This document shows positions 6,156 to 14,809 of a DNA stretch of 21,698 bases, piece by piece. The stretch spans positions 1 through 21,698 of the forward strand of contig CAIUWU010000015.1 in the NCBI GenBank assembly GCA_903902945.1, in the 5' to 3' direction. Below the pieces are notes generated by a model. The model had not been told where the DNA came from. It saw nothing but the letters and a program-made list of their open reading frames with translations, and did no database searches. The translations under genes and the position numbers were made by a program. Numbering within the stretch: position 1 is the stretch's first letter; every line of letters starts with the position of its first letter. The stretch comes from an uncultured Pseudomonadota bacterium (GTDB taxonomy: Bacteria > Pseudomonadota > Gammaproteobacteria > Methylococcales > Methylomonadaceae).

Positions 6156-6623
6156 TTGTTTAGAGGCATAAGTTCAATCAGTCTGGATGCGAAGGGCCGC
6201 GTAGCGATCCCCACCCGTTATCGGGAGGAGTTGCAAGAGTGCTGCGACCGTCAATTAATCCTGACCGTGGCTGTTGACGATAAATGTGTCGGTGAACAAG
6301 GTTGTTTGTGGCTTTACCCTTTACCCGAATGGGAAAAACTGGAGCAGACCATTAGCAAGCTCCCAACACTTAACAAAATGGCCGGACAATTAAGACGGTT
6401 TCTGATCGGTAATGCCACGGAATGTGAGATGGATAATCAGGGGCGCTTGTTGTTGCCGGAAAAACTGCGTGAATTTGCCGGAATGGAAAAGTACATTGTC
6501 CTGGTCGGACAGTTAAACAAATTTGAAATCTGGAATGAACCTGCTTGGCAGGCCAAAGAACAGGAATGGTTAGGTGGCGATCATAGCGAAGGCCTTGAAG
6601 AACTCGGCTCCCTGTCATTCTGA
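6156..6623 (+). CDS. mraZ: Transcriptional regulator MraZ
   Basis: MraZ is a DNA-binding protein of the SpoVT/AbrB fold that forms rings and represses the dcw cluster, including its own gene. The 155 residues fit the family (about 150). The two AbrB-like repeats are visible: MFRGISSISLDAKGRVAIPTR at the N terminus, and ECEMDNQGRLLLPEKLREFAG in the second half, followed by VGQLNKFEIWNE. The start is TTG, chosen because MFRG is the conserved N terminus and TAAGAGG lies just upstream. The segment DDKCVGEQGC before LWLYPLPEWE is about six residues longer than in E. coli MraZ and adds a cysteine. The stop overlaps the rsmH start (TGATG). AGTGG repeats upstream are its likely operator. Confidence 0.95.
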   Translation: MFRGISSISLDAKGRVAIPTRYREELQECCDRQLILTVAVDDKCVGEQGCLWLYPLPEWEKLEQTISKLPTLNKMAGQLRRFLIGNATECEMDNQGRLLLPEKLREFAGMEKYIVLVGQLNKFEIWNEPAWQAKEQEWLGGDHSEGLEELGSLSF

Positions 6624-7558
6624 TGATGGCAGCTCAGCACCAGTCGGTCTTGTATGAGGAAGCTCTGCAGGCCCTCAATATTAAAGCCAATGGCATCTAT
6701 GTCGATGGTACTTTTGGTCGTGGCGGCCATAGTCGTGGCATAGTCGAACAACTCGGAAATGATGGGCGGTTGTTGGCATTTGATAGAGATACTGATGCCG
6801 TAACCAGTATTGAAGCCAAGCGCTTGGAAGCCGATCTGCGCTTTAATCTGCACCACGGTTGCTTTGATCAATTACTGTCGGTGGCTCAGCAATATGGGTA
6901 TCAGGGAAAAGTAGATGGCATTTTGCTGGATCTGGGGGTGTCTTCCCCGCAGTTAGATGTGGCAGAACGTGGCTTTAGTTTTCTCCGCGACGGACCTTTA
7001 GATATGCGCATGGATATGAGTCAGGGAGTCTCGGCGGCTGAATATCTGGCCCGCATAGATGAACAGGATCTGGTCAGAGTGCTATTCGAGTACGGCGAAG
7101 AGCGTTTTGCAAGACGAATTGCCAGAGCCATTGTCGAGCAGCGCAACACGCAACCATTGCTGACAACCTTGCAACTGGCCAGATTAATTGAAAATTGTGT
7201 GCCATTTAAGGAAAGGCATAAACATCCGGCAACCCGTACATTTCAGGCGCTCCGCATTGAAATTAATCAGGAGCTGGAGCAGGTCAAATCAGTGTTGCAG
7301 CAGTCGCTGCAGGTGCTGGCGCCCGGTGGCCGATTGGTGGTGATTGCCTTTCACTCTTTGGAAGACCGGATTGTGAAGCGTTTTATTCGCAGTGAGTCCG
7401 GACGCAAGACTAATCCGGGGCGGCTGCCGATTAAAGAACAGGATATCGAACTGGGCCAGTTGAAAAAAGTCGGACCATCCATCAGGGCTCAGCACAGCGA
7501 ATTGCAGCAAAATCCAAGAGCGCGAAGCGCAGTGATGCGAGTAGCGGAGAAAATTTAG
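6623..7558 (+). CDS. rsmH: 16S rRNA (cytosine1402-N4)-methyltransferase RsmH
   Basis: RsmH (formerly MraW) uses S-adenosylmethionine to methylate N4 of C1402 in 16S rRNA, in the decoding centre of the 30S subunit. The 311 residues match family length. Visible motifs are the SAM-binding DGTFGRGGHS (28-37), LLDLGVSSPQLD, RGFSFLRDGPLDMRMD, KHPATRTFQALRIEIN, FHSLEDRIVKRF and the C-terminal NPRARSAVMRVAEK. Two adjacent ATG codons (6623 and 6626) could serve as start. The first overlaps the mraZ stop by one base and the second lies 2 bp past it. The gene ends in a TAG that shares a base with the ftsL GTG. Identity is secure. Confidence 0.96.
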   Translation: MMAAQHQSVLYEEALQALNIKANGIYVDGTFGRGGHSRGIVEQLGNDGRLLAFDRDTDAVTSIEAKRLEADLRFNLHHGCFDQLLSVAQQYGYQGKVDGILLDLGVSSPQLDVAERGFSFLRDGPLDMRMDMSQGVSAAEYLARIDEQDLVRVLFEYGEERFARRIARAIVEQRNTQPLLTTLQLARLIENCVPFKERHKHPATRTFQALRIEINQELEQVKSVLQQSLQVLAPGGRLVVIAFHSLEDRIVKRFIRSESGRKTNPGRLPIKEQDIELGQLKKVGPSIRAQHSELQQNPRARSAVMRVAEKI

Positions 7559-7830
7559 TGGCAGCAGCAAGAAACATACTGTTGGGCCTACTGGTTGCCA
7601 TGTTGATGCTGTCGGCAATTGCCGTGATCTACAGCAAATATCAACAGCGACAATTGTTTATGGAAATCCAGAGCCGAGAAAAAGAACTGGATGATTACGA
7701 GGTTGAGTGGGGACGCTTACAACTGGAGTTAACTACTCTGACCGAAGAGAATCGGGTTGAAATTGAAGCGCGAAGCCGATTGATGCTGACCTTGCCCGCG
7801 CAAGACAAAATTATTTATATCAAGCCCTGA
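7558..7830 (+). CDS. ftsL: Cell division protein FtsL
   Basis: FtsL is a small bitopic inner-membrane protein that works with FtsB and FtsQ and helps activate FtsWI at the septum. The 90-residue protein has a short cytoplasmic start, one membrane span (about 7-26, NILLGLLVAMLMLSAIAVIY) and a periplasmic coiled-coil-like segment rich in Glu, Gln and Leu (about 30-75). It is shorter than E. coli FtsL (121 residues), mostly at the cytoplasmic end. The start is a GTG sharing one base with the rsmH stop, with GGAG at 7546-7549. Sequence similarity across this family is low, so the call rests on size, topology and position between rsmH and ftsI, which is where ftsL always lies. Confidence 0.9.
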   Translation: MAAARNILLGLLVAMLMLSAIAVIYSKYQQRQLFMEIQSREKELDDYEVEWGRLQLELTTLTEENRVEIEARSRLMLTLPAQDKIIYIKP

Positions 7831-9545
7831 TGCGATCTCGAATAAATATTGGTACGCAATACAACACTGGTTTTGTTGGCAGGCGCAGATTGTTGTTGGC
7901 GGCGATGATGAGCGCAATGGTTATTTTGGTAGGCCGGGCTGTATATCTGCAAATCCTCAACAAGGATTTTTTGCAAGACAAGGCCGATATGCAGCATGTG
8001 GGTGTGGTGCCGGTTTCGGCCTATCGTGGTCAGATCAAAGATAGAAATGGTGCGCCATTGGCGATTAGTGCCCCGGTACAGTCAATCTGGGTCAATCCCC
8101 GACAATTGAAAGAATCGGATTCCGAAAAAATTGGGCAGATGGCCAAGATTTTATCGACGCCCGAGAAAGAATTACGGGCTGTACTGAAAAAAGAAGCTGA
8201 TAAACGGTTTGTTTATATCAAGCGCCAGATCAATCCAGCGTTAGCCGAGAAGGTTAAGACGCTGGAAATTAACGGTGTTTATTTTGAACGGGAATTCAAG
8301 CGTTATTACCCTGCCGGTGCTGTGTCTGGTCATCTGCTGGGGTTCACCAATATTGATGATATTGGTCAGGAAGGTATGGAGCATGGATATGAGCATATTT
8401 TGCGCGGCAAGATCGGCAAAAAGCGGGTCATCAAGGATGGCAAAGGCCATGTCATCAAAGACGTTGAAAACATTAAAGAAGCGGAAGCAGGCCGTGATCT
8501 GGTTTTAACCATTGATGAGCGGATTCAGTATCTGGCCTATCGCGAGCTACAGACCGCACTGATCGACAATAAAGCCCATGCGGCTTCCTTGGTAGTGCTG
8601 GATGCAAAAAATGGGGATGTACTGGCAACCGTCAGTCAGCCCTCGTTTAATCCGAATAACCGCAAAGAATTGAACAGCAGTCGTTATCGTAACCGGGCGA
8701 TGGTCGATAGTTTTGAACCGGGCTCGACTGTCAAACCGTTTGTGGTTGCTGCGGCGCTGGATGGTGGGTATATCAGTCCCAACATGATTATCGAAACCCA
8801 CGGGGCTTATCAGTTCGGGCGCAATGTGATTAAGGATGTTCACAACTACGGCACGCTGGATCTGACCCATGTTTTGCAGAAGTCGAGCAATATTGGTGTT
8901 GCCAAAATAGCGATGACCATGCCGCCGGAATATTTCTGGGGTGTTTATAGCAAGTTAGGTTTCGGAACCTCCGCAGGAGTGGGTTTCCCGGGCGAAGCCA
9001 GCGGTGCTTTGCTGGATTATCAGAACTGGCATGAATTTGATCAGGCGGCATTATCGTTTGGTTACGGGGTATCCACTTCGATTTTACAACTGGCCAGGGC
9101 TTGGACTGCATTGGCCGATGATGGCATCGTGCATTCGGTGACGTTGTTGAAGCGTGATGAAGACCCCGATGCGCAACGAGTGTTTAAACCTGAAACGGCA
9201 CGCAGAGTCCGGGAAATGCTGGAACATGTAATCAGCAAAGAAGGTACTGCTTATCAGGCTCGGGTTGAAGGTTACCGGGTTGCCGGTAAGACCGGAACGG
9301 TTAAAAAAGCCGGTGCCGGTGGTTATACCGATGACAAGTATTTGTCGGTATTCGTGGGCATGGCTCCTGCCAGTAATCCCCGCTTCATTATCGCAATTGT
9401 GGTGGATGAGCCCACCTCTGGGCAGTATTACGGTGGTTTGGTGGCAGCCCCGGCATTTTCCAAGGTGATGGCCGGTGCGTTGCGGGTTTATGGCGTTGAG
9501 CCTGATGGTGTTGAAAACATGCACTTGCTGCTGAGCAGAAAATGA
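7830..9545 (+). CDS. ftsI: Septal peptidoglycan transpeptidase FtsI (PBP3)
   Basis: FtsI is the class B penicillin-binding protein that cross-links septal murein together with FtsW. The 571 residues comprise a short cytoplasmic tail with RRR at 18-20, one membrane span (about 21-42), a pedestal domain (GQIKDRNGAPLAIS at 68-80 opens the dimerisation domain) and a transpeptidase domain from about 240. The active-site motifs are complete: SxxK at S299-K302 (PGSTVKPF), SxN at S352-N354 (KSSNIGVAK) and KTG at K487-G489 (VAGKTGTVKK). The ATG shares a base with the ftsL stop and has no clear Shine-Dalgarno sequence, so translation probably depends on coupling to ftsL. The last codons overlap murE by 4 bp. 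Confidence 0.96.
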   Translation: MRSRINIGTQYNTGFVGRRRLLLAAMMSAMVILVGRAVYLQILNKDFLQDKADMQHVGVVPVSAYRGQIKDRNGAPLAISAPVQSIWVNPRQLKESDSEKIGQMAKILSTPEKELRAVLKKEADKRFVYIKRQINPALAEKVKTLEINGVYFEREFKRYYPAGAVSGHLLGFTNIDDIGQEGMEHGYEHILRGKIGKKRVIKDGKGHVIKDVENIKEAEAGRDLVLTIDERIQYLAYRELQTALIDNKAHAASLVVLDAKNGDVLATVSQPSFNPNNRKELNSSRYRNRAMVDSFEPGSTVKPFVVAAALDGGYISPNMIIETHGAYQFGRNVIKDVHNYGTLDLTHVLQKSSNIGVAKIAMTMPPEYFWGVYSKLGFGTSAGVGFPGEASGALLDYQNWHEFDQAALSFGYGVSTSILQLARAWTALADDGIVHSVTLLKRDEDPDAQRVFKPETARRVREMLEHVISKEGTAYQARVEGYRVAGKTGTVKKAGAGGYTDDKYLSVFVGMAPASNPRFIIAIVVDEPTSGQYYGGLVAAPAFSKVMAGALRVYGVEPDGVENMHLLLSRK

Positions 9546-10990
9546 CATTAGCGCAATTACTGGCAGGGATAGTAGCGGTTAAGGACGACGTTTACATCAG
9601 TGGTCTGACTCTGGATAGCCGTCATGTGCAGTCCGGCGATGTATTTATTGCGTTACACGGTGAGCGGCAGCATGGTCTTGAGTTTGTTGATCAGGCCGTC
9701 ATTAATGGTGCCATTGCTGTTGTATATGAACCTGATGGAGTGGCTGTCTTGCCTGAAGCCATTATATCGGTTGCGGTGCCCGGATTGGCCGACAAACTGG
9801 GCGAAATTGCCGCTAGGTTTTATCAGCGACCTGCCACGCAACTGGCTGTGATCGGTATTACCGGTACCAACGGCAAGACCACCTGTAGTCAACTGATTGC
9901 CCAGGCGTTACCTGATTGCGGCGTGATCGGCACGTTGGGCTGGGGAGAACCCGGTAATTTATTGCCCACGCTGAATACCACTCCGGATGCGTTAGCGATA
10001 CAAGCCATGCTGCATCAATTGGTTCGTGCAGGAAAACGGACTGTAGCGATGGAGGTATCGTCGCACGGATTACAACAGGGTCGGGTCAATGCAGTTACAT
10101 TTGCCGGCGCAGTATTTACCAATTTCAGCCGTGATCATCTCGATTATCACCGCAGTATGGATGAGTATCTCAAAGCCAAACTGGCCTTGTTTACCAGCCC
10201 TGACTTGCGGTTTACCGTGATAAATCTCGATGACCCCAAAAGTAGCGAGGTACTGCAGGTGTTATCCGAGTCTGTTAGTCGCTGGACCTTTAGTACCCAA
10301 GGCAGAGTGCTGGCCGGTGCGAATAGTTTGTGTGCGGATAACGTTGACTACCGGCAGGACGGCATAGCGTTTGCTGTTACCTGGAATCGGCAGACTTTAG
10401 CGGCTGTTACACCGCTGGTTGGTAAATTCAATCTTGAAAATGTACTGGCAGTGCTGGCGGTGATGCTGGCATCCGGTATTGATTTTGAACATGCGGTGGC
10501 GCAACTGGCTAAGCTGCAACCGATAGCCGGCCGGATGCAACGGTTTGGCGGTAACGGCAAGCCTACGGTGATCGTCGATTATGCACACAGCCCGGATGCA
10601 CTCGAAAAGCTGCTGAACGCCGTGCGCGGCAGTCAGCATCTTTGTGTGGTGTTTGGCTGTGGCGGTAACCGTGATAGCGGTAAGCGAGCCGAAATGGGGC
10701 GTATCGCCGAAGCTTTGGCTGACCGGGTGATTGTCACTGATGACAATCCCCGATATGAATCTCCTGCGGCCATTATTGATGACATTTTGACAGGTTGTCA
10801 GAGTAAGCAAATACAAGTGATTAACGATAGAGCGATGGCCATTCAAACTGCTATTCAGCAAGCTGCTGCAAACGATTGGATTGTGATTGCCGGTAAAGGG
10901 CATGAAAACTATCAGGACATTAACGGTGTTAAATGGCCGTTTAGTGATCAGGCACAAGTACAACAGGCATTAGCCGCTTGGAGGCAATAA
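9542..10990 (+). CDS. murE: UDP-MurNAc-L-Ala-D-Glu:meso-diaminopimelate ligase MurE
   Basis: This cytoplasmic Mur ligase adds the third residue of the stem peptide. The 482 residues hold the ATP-binding loop GITGTNGKTT (105-114), DYHRSMDEYLKAKLALF with the probable carbamylated lysine K213, and DYAHSPDALEKLL in the C-terminal part. The substrate motif DNPR (401-404) is the signature of meso-diaminopimelate-adding enzymes, as opposed to lysine-adding ones, so the murein is predicted to be the Gram-negative type. The ATG lies in an ATGA overlap with the ftsI stop. The murE stop is one base before the murF start, and the murF ribosome site GGAGG lies inside the murE 3' end. Confidence 0.96.
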   Translation: MTLAQLLAGIVAVKDDVYISGLTLDSRHVQSGDVFIALHGERQHGLEFVDQAVINGAIAVVYEPDGVAVLPEAIISVAVPGLADKLGEIAARFYQRPATQLAVIGITGTNGKTTCSQLIAQALPDCGVIGTLGWGEPGNLLPTLNTTPDALAIQAMLHQLVRAGKRTVAMEVSSHGLQQGRVNAVTFAGAVFTNFSRDHLDYHRSMDEYLKAKLALFTSPDLRFTVINLDDPKSSEVLQVLSESVSRWTFSTQGRVLAGANSLCADNVDYRQDGIAFAVTWNRQTLAAVTPLVGKFNLENVLAVLAVMLASGIDFEHAVAQLAKLQPIAGRMQRFGGNGKPTVIVDYAHSPDALEKLLNAVRGSQHLCVVFGCGGNRDSGKRAEMGRIAEALADRVIVTDDNPRYESPAAIIDDILTGCQSKQIQVINDRAMAIQTAIQQAAANDWIVIAGKGHENYQDINGVKWPFSDQAQVQQALAAWRQ

Positions 10991-10991
10991 C

Positions 10992-12353
10992 ATGAAATTG
11001 CAACTGAGTGAGATTGCTCGCGCAGTTCAGGGGCAACTGATCGGAGTTGATTGCACTGTCAGCGGTGTCGGGATTGATACCCGCAAATTGCAGCGGGGTC
11101 ATCTATATGTAGCCATTAAAGGTCATCAGTTTGATGGTCACGATTTTGGGCTTCAGGCGCAGCAAGCCGGCGCAGTTGCGTTATTGGTGGATAGAGCGCT
11201 GGACAATCAATTGCCGCAAATCCTTGTCAAGGATACCCGTCTGGCGCTGGCAGAATTAGCCGGTTACTGGCGTAAACAGCTGCCTGTCAAAGTGGTGGGG
11301 GTCACCGGCAGTAATGGTAAAACCACTGTCAAGGAAATGCTGGCTGCCGTGTTAGCAACCCAGGGTGAAACGCTGTTTACCCAAGGCAATTTGAATAACG
11401 ATATTGGCGTACCCCTGACGCTATTAAGGCTGGAGCCTACGCATCGCTTTGCCGTGATTGAAATGGGCGCCAACCATCCCGGTGAAATTGCTTATACCAG
11501 CCACTATGCCCAGGCCGATGTCAGCGTGATTACCAATGTCGGTGCCGCCCATATTGCCGGTTTCGGTGATTTGCAAGGTGTAGCAACTACCAAAGGCGAA
11601 ATCATTAGCAATTTGCCGGCTCATGGTGTCGCGGTCATCAATCGCGATGATGCGTTTTATCCCTTCTGGCGGCAACTAGCGGGCGAACGGCAAGTCGTTG
11701 CGTTTGGTGTTAGCGATCAGGCCGAGGTCAGAGCGTCGAATATTGTTAGTGAGCTGACCGAAACCGGTTATCAGACCCGATTTGAGCTGATCACTGCAGC
11801 GCGTAGTATGCCGGTACTGCTGAATCTGGCCGGCGAACATAATGTAAAGAATGCCCTGGCTGTCGTAGCGGTTGCTTTGCAACTGGGAATTGAACCCGAT
11901 GCCATCACAAAGGGGCTGGCTGCCGTAAAGCCGGTGACCGGCAGAATGCAGCCGCTGAAAGGACGTTTGGGTAATGTCGTGATAGATGACACCTATAACG
12001 CTAACCCTTCATCACTGACTGCGGCTTTAACCGTGCTGGAACCCGGGCGGATCAACTGGCTGGTATTGGGCGCTTTCGGTGAATTGGGCCCGGACAGTGA
12101 GGCCATTCATGCCGAGATGGGGCTGACGATTAAGCAAATGCCGGTACAGAGATTGTTCGCTACCGGCGAACTGGCCAAAGCCACTGTTGCATCATTCGGT
12201 GAGGGCGCGCAGTTTTTTGACAATCAGGAACAATTAATCAGCGTCTTGCAACAGTCGCTAACAGGATGTGAAACCGTATTAGTTAAAGGCTCGCGCTCAC
12301 AGAAGATGGAGAATGTGGTGGCGGCTTTGGTAGACAATTTTAGAGCAGCATAA
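10992..12353 (+). CDS. murF: UDP-MurNAc-tripeptide:D-Ala-D-Ala ligase MurF
   Basis: MurF adds the D-Ala-D-Ala dipeptide made by Ddl to UDP-MurNAc-tripeptide, the last cytoplasmic step of the soluble precursor. The 453 residues match E. coli MurF closely in length. The ATP-binding loop is GVTGSNGKTTVKEML (GSNGKTT at 106-112). Further signatures are FTQGNLNNDIGVPLTLLRL, EMGANHPGEIAYTS, GEHNVKNALAVVAVA and DDTYNANPSS. The start is well fixed by GGAGG at 10980-10984, seven bases upstream, the strongest ribosome site in this part of the cluster. The TAA overlaps the mraY ATG by one base (TAATG). Confidence 0.96.
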   Translation: MKLQLSEIARAVQGQLIGVDCTVSGVGIDTRKLQRGHLYVAIKGHQFDGHDFGLQAQQAGAVALLVDRALDNQLPQILVKDTRLALAELAGYWRKQLPVKVVGVTGSNGKTTVKEMLAAVLATQGETLFTQGNLNNDIGVPLTLLRLEPTHRFAVIEMGANHPGEIAYTSHYAQADVSVITNVGAAHIAGFGDLQGVATTKGEIISNLPAHGVAVINRDDAFYPFWRQLAGERQVVAFGVSDQAEVRASNIVSELTETGYQTRFELITAARSMPVLLNLAGEHNVKNALAVVAVALQLGIEPDAITKGLAAVKPVTGRMQPLKGRLGNVVIDDTYNANPSSLTAALTVLEPGRINWLVLGAFGELGPDSEAIHAEMGLTIKQMPVQRLFATGELAKATVASFGEGAQFFDNQEQLISVLQQSLTGCETVLVKGSRSQKMENVVAALVDNFRAA

Positions 12354-13435
12354 TGTTACTTTTACTTGCAGATTTTTTATCCAATATCGACAGCGGCTTC
12401 CGGGTTCTGCATTACCTGACCTTTCGCGGCATTCTCGGCGTGTTGACCGCACTGGTCATTTCACTGCTGATTGGTCCGATCATGATCAAAAAACTTACCC
12501 GCAACAAAATCGGCCAAAGTGTGCGTGATGACGGTCCGCAAAGTCATTTTTCAAAGTCAGGTACGCCCACCATGGGTGGCACCATGATTTTGTTCTCGGT
12601 AGCGATCAGTACCTTGCTGTGTGCCGACCTGACCAACCGTTATATCTGGGTGGTACTGATTGTGACACTGGCTCATGGCGTGATTGGTTTTATCGATGAT
12701 TACAAAAAAGTCTTGCTGGGTAACAGTGATGGTTTGTCAGCCAAAGCCAAATATTTTTGGCAGTCGGTTGTTGCGCTGGGCGCTGCGGTTTATTTATACA
12801 GCACTGCGCAAGTCGCTGCGGAAACGCAGTTGATTGTGCCCTTCTTTAAAAATGTCACTCTCAATCTGGGTTGGGGTTACATCATTCTGACTTATTTCGT
12901 GATTGTCGGTTCCAGTAACGCCGTCAATTTAACCGATGGTCTGGATGGTCTGGCAATCATGCCAACGGTGATGATTGCCGCTGCGCTGTCGATTTTTGCT
13001 TATTTATCCGGCCACAGTAATTTTTCTCAATATCTGCAAATTCCGCATATTCCCAAATCAGGCGAGTTAGTGGTGTTCTGTGCGGCCTTGGTGGGCTCAG
13101 GACTCGGTTTCTTATGGTTTAACGCCTACCCGGCGATGGTATTCATGGGAGATGTCGGTGCATTGGCGCTGGGAGCTGCCTTGGGGATAGTGTCTGTGTT
13201 GGTCCGCCAGGAAGTGGTATTGGTCATCATGGGCGGTATTTTTGTGATGGAAACCATTTCCGTCATTATTCAGGTGGCATCTTACAAAACCCGCAAAAAA
13301 CGGGTGTTCCTGATGGCGCCCATCCATCATCATTTTGAGTTAAAAGGCTGGCCCGAGCCGCGCGTGATTGTCCGTTTCTGGATTATCTCGGTGATTCTGG
13401 TCTTGATCGGCCTGTCTACACTGAAGCTGAGATAA
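12353..13435 (+). CDS. mraY: Phospho-N-acetylmuramoyl-pentapeptide transferase MraY
   Basis: MraY is an integral inner-membrane enzyme that moves phospho-MurNAc-pentapeptide onto undecaprenyl phosphate, making lipid I. The 360 residues equal the E. coli length. Polytopic hydrophobic segments run through the protein. Visible signatures are SKSGTPTMGGTMI, DDYKK (115-119, the Mg/lipid-phosphate site), NLTDGLDGLA, FMGDVGALALG with catalytic D267, and the HHH motif at 325-327 in MAPIHHHFELKGWPE. The start codon overlaps the murF stop. murD follows with no intergenic gap. Confidence 0.97.
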   Translation: MLLLLADFLSNIDSGFRVLHYLTFRGILGVLTALVISLLIGPIMIKKLTRNKIGQSVRDDGPQSHFSKSGTPTMGGTMILFSVAISTLLCADLTNRYIWVVLIVTLAHGVIGFIDDYKKVLLGNSDGLSAKAKYFWQSVVALGAAVYLYSTAQVAAETQLIVPFFKNVTLNLGWGYIILTYFVIVGSSNAVNLTDGLDGLAIMPTVMIAAALSIFAYLSGHSNFSQYLQIPHIPKSGELVVFCAALVGSGLGFLWFNAYPAMVFMGDVGALALGAALGIVSVLVRQEVVLVIMGGIFVMETISVIIQVASYKTRKKRVFLMAPIHHHFELKGWPEPRVIVRFWIISVILVLIGLSTLKLR

Positions 13436-14809
13436 GTGATGGATATGACTTTCCTGCTGAACAATCTCGACCAGCATTTCAAGCTAAATCCGCTTGAGGC
13501 TCGCGTATTGGTTGTAGGCCTGGGAGCAACCGGCTATTCAGTGGCACAGTTTTTACATCAGACGCCGATTAAATTTGCGGTGATCGATAGCCGTAGCAAC
13601 CCGCCTTCAATAGAAAACCTGCGAGAGCAAATGCCCGATGTCCCGGTTTTTTGCGGCACCTTTAATCAGGCTGCATTTGATGTCGCAACCCATCTGGTGA
13701 TTAGTCCGGGAGTTTCTTTGCAGGAACCGATATTGCATCAGGCGATTCAGACCGGTATGACGGTAATGAGCGACATCGATTTATTTGCCTGTGCAACCGA
13801 TAAACCGATTATCGCTATTACCGGTTCCAACGGTAAAAGTACTGTCACCACCATGATGGGTGATTTGGGTAAAGCCGCCGGTGTCAAAACTGCGATCGGC
13901 GGTAATTTAGGAACCCCGGCGCTGGATCTATTGCAACAAAATGCCGATTTATATGCCTTGGAATTGTCCAGTTTTCAACTGGAAAGAACCAGCGTACTGA
14001 ATGCTGCAGCGGCTACCGTGCTGAATGTCACCCCCGATCATCTGGATCGTCATGACGGTATGGAAGGATACGCCGGAGAAAAACAGCGTGTGTTTCGTGG
14101 TAATGGCGCCATGATTCTGAATGCCGATGATGCCTGGGTAGTAGCTATGGCAGAAACCGGCCGTCAGACTTATCGGTTTTCAATTGAACAGCCTGCCGAT
14201 TTTTATCTGCAAACCGGCCCGAATCCGGCTTTGATGTTTGGCTCTCAGGTTTTGATGCAGGCGAGTGAATTACCGCTGGAAGGTGCGCACAATATTGCCA
14301 ATGCGCTGGCGGCATTGGCTTTGGGGCATGCGGTAGGTCTGGATTTGTCAGCGATGTGCAAAGCGCTCAAGCGTTTTAAAGGTCTGGCGCACCGGATGCA
14401 GAAAGTGGCCGATGTGAAGGGGGTCAGTTGGGTAAATGACTCCAAGGCCACCAATATCGGTGCTTGTGTTGCTGCCTTGCAGGGTTATCAGCGCAAAGTG
14501 ATCCTGCTGGCTGGCGGTGATGCCAAAGGTGCGGACATGCAGGAACTGGTGCCGGCCATAACAGCCAAGAGTAAAGCCGTGATTGTGATGGGCAAAGATG
14601 CCGAGCTGATTAATGCGGCGATCAATGGTGTGGTGCCGGTACATTTTGCTGCCAATATGAAGCAAGCCGTTGCGAAAGCCGCCGAACTGGCCGAGGTTGG
14701 CGATACCGTGTTGCTGTCACCGGCTTGCGCCAGTCTGGATCAATATAAAAGTTATGCCGATCGTGGCAACAAGTTTAGTGAAGCGGTTTTGGGGCTGGCC
14801 GCATGTTAA
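13436..14809 (+). CDS. murD: UDP-MurNAc-L-Ala:D-glutamate ligase MurD
   Basis: MurD adds D-glutamate to UDP-MurNAc-L-Ala in the cytoplasm. The frame gives 457 residues from the GTG at 13436; E. coli MurD has 438. N-terminal VLVVGLGATGYSVAQFL forms the UDP-binding fold, ITGSNGKSTVTTMM (about 128-141) is the ATP loop, and LNVTPDHLDRH, GAHNIANALAALA, WVNDSKATN and LSPACASLDQYKSYADRG follow in the expected order. The start is uncertain. GTG (13436), ATG (13439) and ATG (13445) are all in frame, and the ribosome site is poor. The ATG at 13439 is my preferred alternative. The 3' end overlaps ftsW by 7 bp. Confidence 0.95.
   Translation: MMDMTFLLNNLDQHFKLNPLEARVLVVGLGATGYSVAQFLHQTPIKFAVIDSRSNPPSIENLREQMPDVPVFCGTFNQAAFDVATHLVISPGVSLQEPILHQAIQTGMTVMSDIDLFACATDKPIIAITGSNGKSTVTTMMGDLGKAAGVKTAIGGNLGTPALDLLQQNADLYALELSSFQLERTSVLNAAAATVLNVTPDHLDRHDGMEGYAGEKQRVFRGNGAMILNADDAWVVAMAETGRQTYRFSIEQPADFYLQTGPNPALMFGSQVLMQASELPLEGAHNIANALAALALGHAVGLDLSAMCKALKRFKGLAHRMQKVADVKGVSWVNDSKATNIGACVAALQGYQRKVILLAGGDAKGADMQELVPAITAKSKAVIVMGKDAELINAAINGVVPVHFAANMKQAVAKAAELAEVGDTVLLSPACASLDQYKSYADRGNKFSEAVLGLAAC

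Noticed and set aside
10397..10963. 188-residue open frame on the - strand inside murE
   Set aside because: It is opposite conserved MurE motifs including DNPR, with no domain and no start signal; treated as a shadow.
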